Part shown: in pieces, positions 7,205 through 10,803 of the stretch | How the letters are laid out: each line of letters begins with the position of its first letter | Position numbering within the stretch: position 1 is the first letter of the stretch | Assembly (NCBI GenBank): GCA_004380135.1 | Contig: QXCR01000388.1 | Location: forward strand, 1-10,803 | Source of the DNA: Stemphylium vesicarium | Taxonomy: Eukaryota > Ascomycota > Dothideomycetes > Pleosporales > Pleosporaceae | DNA: 10,803 nt | Reading direction: 5' to 3' | Program-made: the position numbers and the translations under genes | The notes under the pieces: model-generated | The model's input: only the letters and a program-made list of their open reading frames with translations | What the model was told of the DNA's origin: nothing | Databases searched by the model: none

Positions 7205-8693
7205 CGCAGCCTCGGCTCAGCAGTATTAGTTCAGATGACACGATCTTTCTAAGATTCAGATGTTTCTCTTTTCAACACGTGGTAGTTAGTAGAAATTAAG
7301 TCGCCCTCCTGACCAGAGCGTACAGCAGACTACTTGGGATCGCATCAACCCACTCGGCACGGCGAGGGGCGAACCACTCGAGATGATCAAGACCCAAGCA
7401 AAGCCTACCCGTCAGACAGTGCCGTACAACACAGTGTGACACGGTACAGTACGTGGCTTACTGTAAGCAAAATCACTAAGCCCTTTCTATCATATCTAGC
7501 ATAATGAGAATTCTCGCAGTTTTGCCAAGACCCTGAGCCGGCTTGCGATTGCGATTGCAGTGTCCGCGGTTAGCTCAGCACGCGCTTGTCCAAGAACGCT
7601 CTAGCTAGGTATTTACGTCCAAATAAGCATAAGACGGTGTTGTCCAGAGTGATGCAATATTGAGTGGCACGATGCCCACACAGGATACGCCATTCGATTT
7701 TTCATGATAGCCTTAGACGCATAGGGCTATAGCTGCAGTACTCAAGAAGTAAGGAACGTGCGGCATATAGAACGGTACAGAACGATCGAGAGAGGCACAG
7801 CATAGACATAGCATTGGTGTGCCGGGTCACTGCTGAATTGATTTCTGCTCGCTACCGGATCGGCCCCTGCCCCTTGAGCTTCGGTTACAACCGCTAGTCT
7901 AATTCTGTTCTACCAGTTTTCATCCTCAGCGAGGCGCAGGCGATGGAGCCATGCCTTTGAAAGAGATGGCGAGAGATCCGAACCTGCCTTCGCCGTCCGG
8001 CAAGGCGTATGGGTGCATCGAGCTTTCCACGTCACTTCAAGTGCTTAGCAGGACGTGTGCAGAGGTGGTGGACTGGGGCGATATATCGTCTTTCTCTCTC
8101 TTCGCGTTCCAAGTCCTCGTCGAAACTGAAAATGAGGAGTTCGCTCTCCTCGTAGGCCTGGGTGGAGGCAGCTCGGGTTTGCGTAGTCTGCTTTGGTGGG
8201 TTTCGTGGGCGGTGCGGACCGAAAACCACTGCTTTTTTTGCGCGCATATCCGTACAGAGGCAAGGTACTGGCGAGGGGGGAGTGTTGTGCAGGGAGGCGA
8301 TTTTAGCTTTGGTGGGACGAACTTGGGCCACGACTGCTGAATGAGTTGTCAATGTATACTGGGTGGCCGTGGCGAGTATGACTCCGTGCCATCTTCTCTT
8401 AGGGCACGTTGCGGACTCTAGCGCGCCCATTGAAGTACGCTCGAGGCAGGTCAGCTCGCGCGACTGGTGGTGAGCCGTCGCACTACTCGGGCACAGCTCC
8501 TTTGGGGATGCCGAGTGGCCTGGCAGCTGTGAACTACTTGGCTTGACTGCCTGACAAGATCAAGCTACACGTGGACTCCACTTGTGAGTGCACAGTACGT
8601 AAAGTAAGTAAAACCACTGAGCGACAGTAATTAGGGTACTTTTCTGTAGATTGATGAAGTATTGTGATAGGGATGCCGCAGTAAGTGTGCCCT
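7205..8693. other. Long divergent intergenic region between SDR and GMC genes
   Basis: I support no gene in these 1.5 kb. A + frame at 7951-8340 (129 codons) and two overlapping - frames (8430-8032 and 8263-8045) are all open over the same stretch, which suggests biased composition rather than three genes. None has a recognisable domain. The stretch contains a 13-bp GCTTAC/GTAAGC palindrome near 7456 and several TACGTAA/TTACGT half-sites (for example near 8597). It presumably contains upstream control regions of both flanking genes. Confidence 0.4.
7456..7468. repeat. Short palindrome GCTTAC-T-GTAAGC
   Basis: Six-base perfect inverted repeat with a single central base. It contains two bZIP-like half-sites (TTAC and GTAA) separated by one base, which is not a standard spacing. 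It lies 442 bp upstream of the SDR start. It is likely too short to form a functional hairpin. Confidence 0.35.
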
Positions 8694-8699
8694 TATAAA
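8694..8699 (+). promoter_or_regulatory. TATA box of the GMC oxidoreductase gene
   Basis: TATAAA lies 97 bp before the ATG at 8796, followed by a short mixed leader with a CT/AC-rich start. Position and sequence fit a fungal core promoter. Confidence 0.55.
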
Positions 8700-8795
8700 G
8701 AGGGAGGTAGCTCTACAACTAGTTTTTTTGTCTTGCTCGAGAACAACTTTTCACTTTAGTAGTATCCATTTTGAAGCTTTAGACGTAGACTCAAG

Positions 8796-10803
8796 ATGCT
8801 TCTCAACGACTTCATCAACAAATCATATGGTACGCCTGTTACGGTACATGTTGCAAGGCAGAATCCCGGCCTCGCTAGATTTCCTAGGTTTTAGCAACCA
8901 CGCATCGATTATTTAGTAATAGGACTTACGTTAGCTTTAAAATTCCTAACCGAGCAATTGCTAACCTAAAACTCAGACTACATCGTTTGCGGAGGCGGTA
9001 CAGCAGGCCTACTCATCGCTGCTCGTCTCACTGAAGACCCGAATGTTACTGTTGCGATCCTAGAAGCCGGAGGAAACGGACTAAACGACCTCTTGATCGA
9101 TGGGCCGAACTCGTTCATGCAACTTTGGGGAAAGCCGCAGTACGATTGGGATTACAAGACTGTACCTCAGGCACGTTGCTTTAACATTGCTCCATTGGAC
9201 TCGGTCTAACCACCAATTCAAGCGAGGTACTGTTGGCAAAACTCATGGATGGGTCCGAGGAAAAGTCCTTGGTGGTAGCAGTGCTGTCAACTTCAACATG
9301 TTCAGGTATATGCACAGTTTTTAATCACTCACCCGATAACATACACTAATTCCGGATCTCTTGGTGTAGCATGGCATCAAAGCAAGATCTCGATAATTGG
9401 GCAGAACTAGGAAACAAAGGCTGGTCTTTCGATGAACTGAAGCCGTACTACCGCAAGTTCGAAACCTATCATCCCGCTTCTGAGACCCTTGGTGGGAAGA
9501 TCGATGACAAGTACATCGATGAGTCGCTTCGCGGCACTTCTGGGCCAATCCACGTTAGTGTTAACACGCACTTCATCTTAAACTTGTACTGAAGGCTACA
9601 GATATGCTTCCCAGACACCGATGTGACCTGGCAGCAAGAACTCTGGCCCAAAACTATCATCAATGCAGGCTACTCGCCAGTAAAGGACCCTCGTGTAGGC
9701 TCGGCTATCGGCGGCTTCAACCAGCTCAATACGATTGATCCCAAACACAATAGGAGAAGCTACTCTGCAAGAGAATACTATGAACCAAATTCAGGCAGAC
9801 CAAACATGTCGCTTCTGACTAATGCGCTGGTTTCGAAGGTTGAGCTAGAAGGAGCCGGTAGCGATGTAAAGGCCACTGGCGTTCGTTTTATCGTTGATGG
9901 AACTACACACACTATCAAGGCAACAAGGGAGGTTATAGTCTGTGGAGGGTCGGTTAACTCGCCTCAGATCCTTGAGTTATCTGGTATCGGATGTCCTGTT
10001 GTGTTGCAAAAAGCTGGTGTAAAAGTCCTCGTCGACCTTCCCGGTGTTGGGGAGAACCTATGTGACCACACAGTTACAGGTATCAGTTTGGTACGCTATC
10101 TATCGTCCATCACATCCCCATTCTAACTGTGCTCAGGGCGTTAAAGACGAATACCCTACCGCCGAAGTCCTTGACCGCAACCCAGAGATAATGCAACAAG
10201 CACTGGAAGCCTACATCACTCACAAAATCGGGCCCCTCGTCGGTGCCCCCACGGCGACAGGCTTCGCATCTCTTTCTCAAATCCAACCCGAATTTCCCAA
10301 TAGGGAGACCCATATCCAATCCCTCATTGCCGACTTCGCAATGACGTACCCTAATGCCGACCAAGGAGCCCGCAACCCCCTCATCGCTCGCCAACTCCTT
10401 GACCCAGAAGAAGCAGTCTGCCAAATCATCGCCTTGCCCCTCGGCGCAAACCCGCACGACGCAGACACACCCAACAAGGTCCTGTTAAGCAAGGAAGATG
10501 GGATGTGGATGACCCTGGGCGTATGCAGCACGCGCTCCTTATCCCGAGGAAGCGTACATCTCCACACTTCAGACCCAAAAGCGCACCCACAAATCGATCC
10601 TGCGTACCTTTCTCACCCCCTTGACCTCGACATGATGGCGCGCGCAACGCTGCACGTACTATCCTTCACTAAGATCGAGCCGCTCGCCTCGGTCCTCCGT
10701 CGCGATGCTAACGGCGACCCTGTTTTGGCGCAGAATTGCCGGGTTCCAAGGGGTCTTGAGGAAGCGAAAGAGTTCGTCAAGGAGAAGACGCTTACGATGT
10801 ATC
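8796..10803 (+). CDS. GMC-family FAD oxidoreductase (choline dehydrogenase-like), 3' end cut
   Basis: FAD-dependent enzyme oxidising an alcohol-type substrate that cannot be told from sequence. Exons: 8796-8829, 8977-9170, 9223-9305, 9370-9553, 9602-10090 and 10137-10803 (open at the window end). This gives about 550 residues of an expected 600 or so. Introns are 147, 52, 64, 48 and 46 bp. The N-terminus MLLNDFINKSYDYIVCGGGTAG leads into the FAD-binding GxGxxG, with the ribose-binding Glu in ILEAGG about 30 residues on. RGKVLGGSSAVN is the first GMC signature and GSVNSPQILELSGIG the second. The window ends at TLTMY, just where the catalytic His segment (usually H-x-x-G-T-C-x-M) should begin, so the active site cannot be checked. 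No signal peptide is visible, so it is probably intracellular. The start has A at -3 and a TATA box 97 bp upstream. No frame breaks were seen. Confidence 0.95.
9171..9222 (+). other. Second GMC intron, candidate GC-AG type
   Basis: The coding frame must shift between VPQ and TVGKTHGW. Two 52-bp introns do this. Model 1 is GC-AG, 9171-9222, with donor CAG/GCACGT and acceptor TTCAAG, reading VPQ-RG-TVGK. Model 2 is GT-AG, 9175-9226, with donor CAC/GTTGCT and acceptor GCGAG, reading VPQ-AR-TVGK. Both use the same GTCTAAC branch point. The donor of model 1 fits the strong context known for GC-AG introns and its acceptor is better, so I prefer it slightly. The proteins differ by two residues only. 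Confidence 0.55.

Noticed and set aside
7951..8340. Plus-strand open frame of 129 codons between the SDR and GMC genes.
   Set aside because: Two minus-strand frames are open over the same bases and none has a recognisable domain, so composition is the simpler explanation.
1..10803. CRISPR arrays, bacterial operons, prophage or transposase genes.
   Set aside because: No regularly spaced repeats, no ribosome-binding sites and no transposase motifs were seen; spliced fungal genes explain the coding signal.

Overview
The window looks like nuclear DNA of a filamentous ascomycete (Pezizomycotina; a Dothideomycete would fit, but this is only an impression). Genes are interrupted by short introns, mostly 46-67 bp, with GT donors (GTAAGT, GTTAGT, GTATAT), branch points such as CTAAC or CTGAC, and CAG/TAG acceptors. 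Base composition is near 50% GC, start codons have A or G at -3, and the protein families are typical of fungi. No bacterial operon signals were seen.

Layout, left to right. Positions 1-2527 hold no gene I can support; they contain an imperfect ~100-bp tandem duplication (1997-2215), an orphan TATA motif and a small hairpin. Positions 2528-3249 (-) encode a coiled-coil protein with a Pro/Glu/Leu repeat and a basic tail. It is divergent from a small bZIP-type transcription factor at 3743-4364 (+, one intron). At 4922-5396 (+, one intron) is a second small coiled-coil protein built on four 21-bp repeats, each coding one heptad. At 6170-7014 (-) is a short-chain dehydrogenase/reductase (SDR) of the naphthol-reductase-like type. 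Its catalytic residues are intact, but its reading frame carries an in-frame TAG at codon 69. After a 1.8-kb divergent intergenic region comes a GMC-family FAD oxidoreductase (8796 to the window end, +, five introns), cut by the window edge just before its catalytic C-terminal part.

How they may work together (inference): a bZIP regulator, a reductase of the SDR type common in polyketide pathways, and a flavin oxidase/dehydrogenase resemble part of a secondary-metabolite or detoxification locus. The SDR promoter holds TTACGTAA, the palindrome recognised by fungal Yap-type bZIP factors. No polyketide synthase, peptide synthetase or transporter is in view, and the SDR may be broken, so this could equally be a decayed or chance neighbourhood. 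The least familiar items are the two small coiled-coil genes on either side of the bZIP gene. They share a short first exon starting Met-Ala-Ser followed by a phase-0 intron. All gene models were spliced by eye and are not supported by transcripts.
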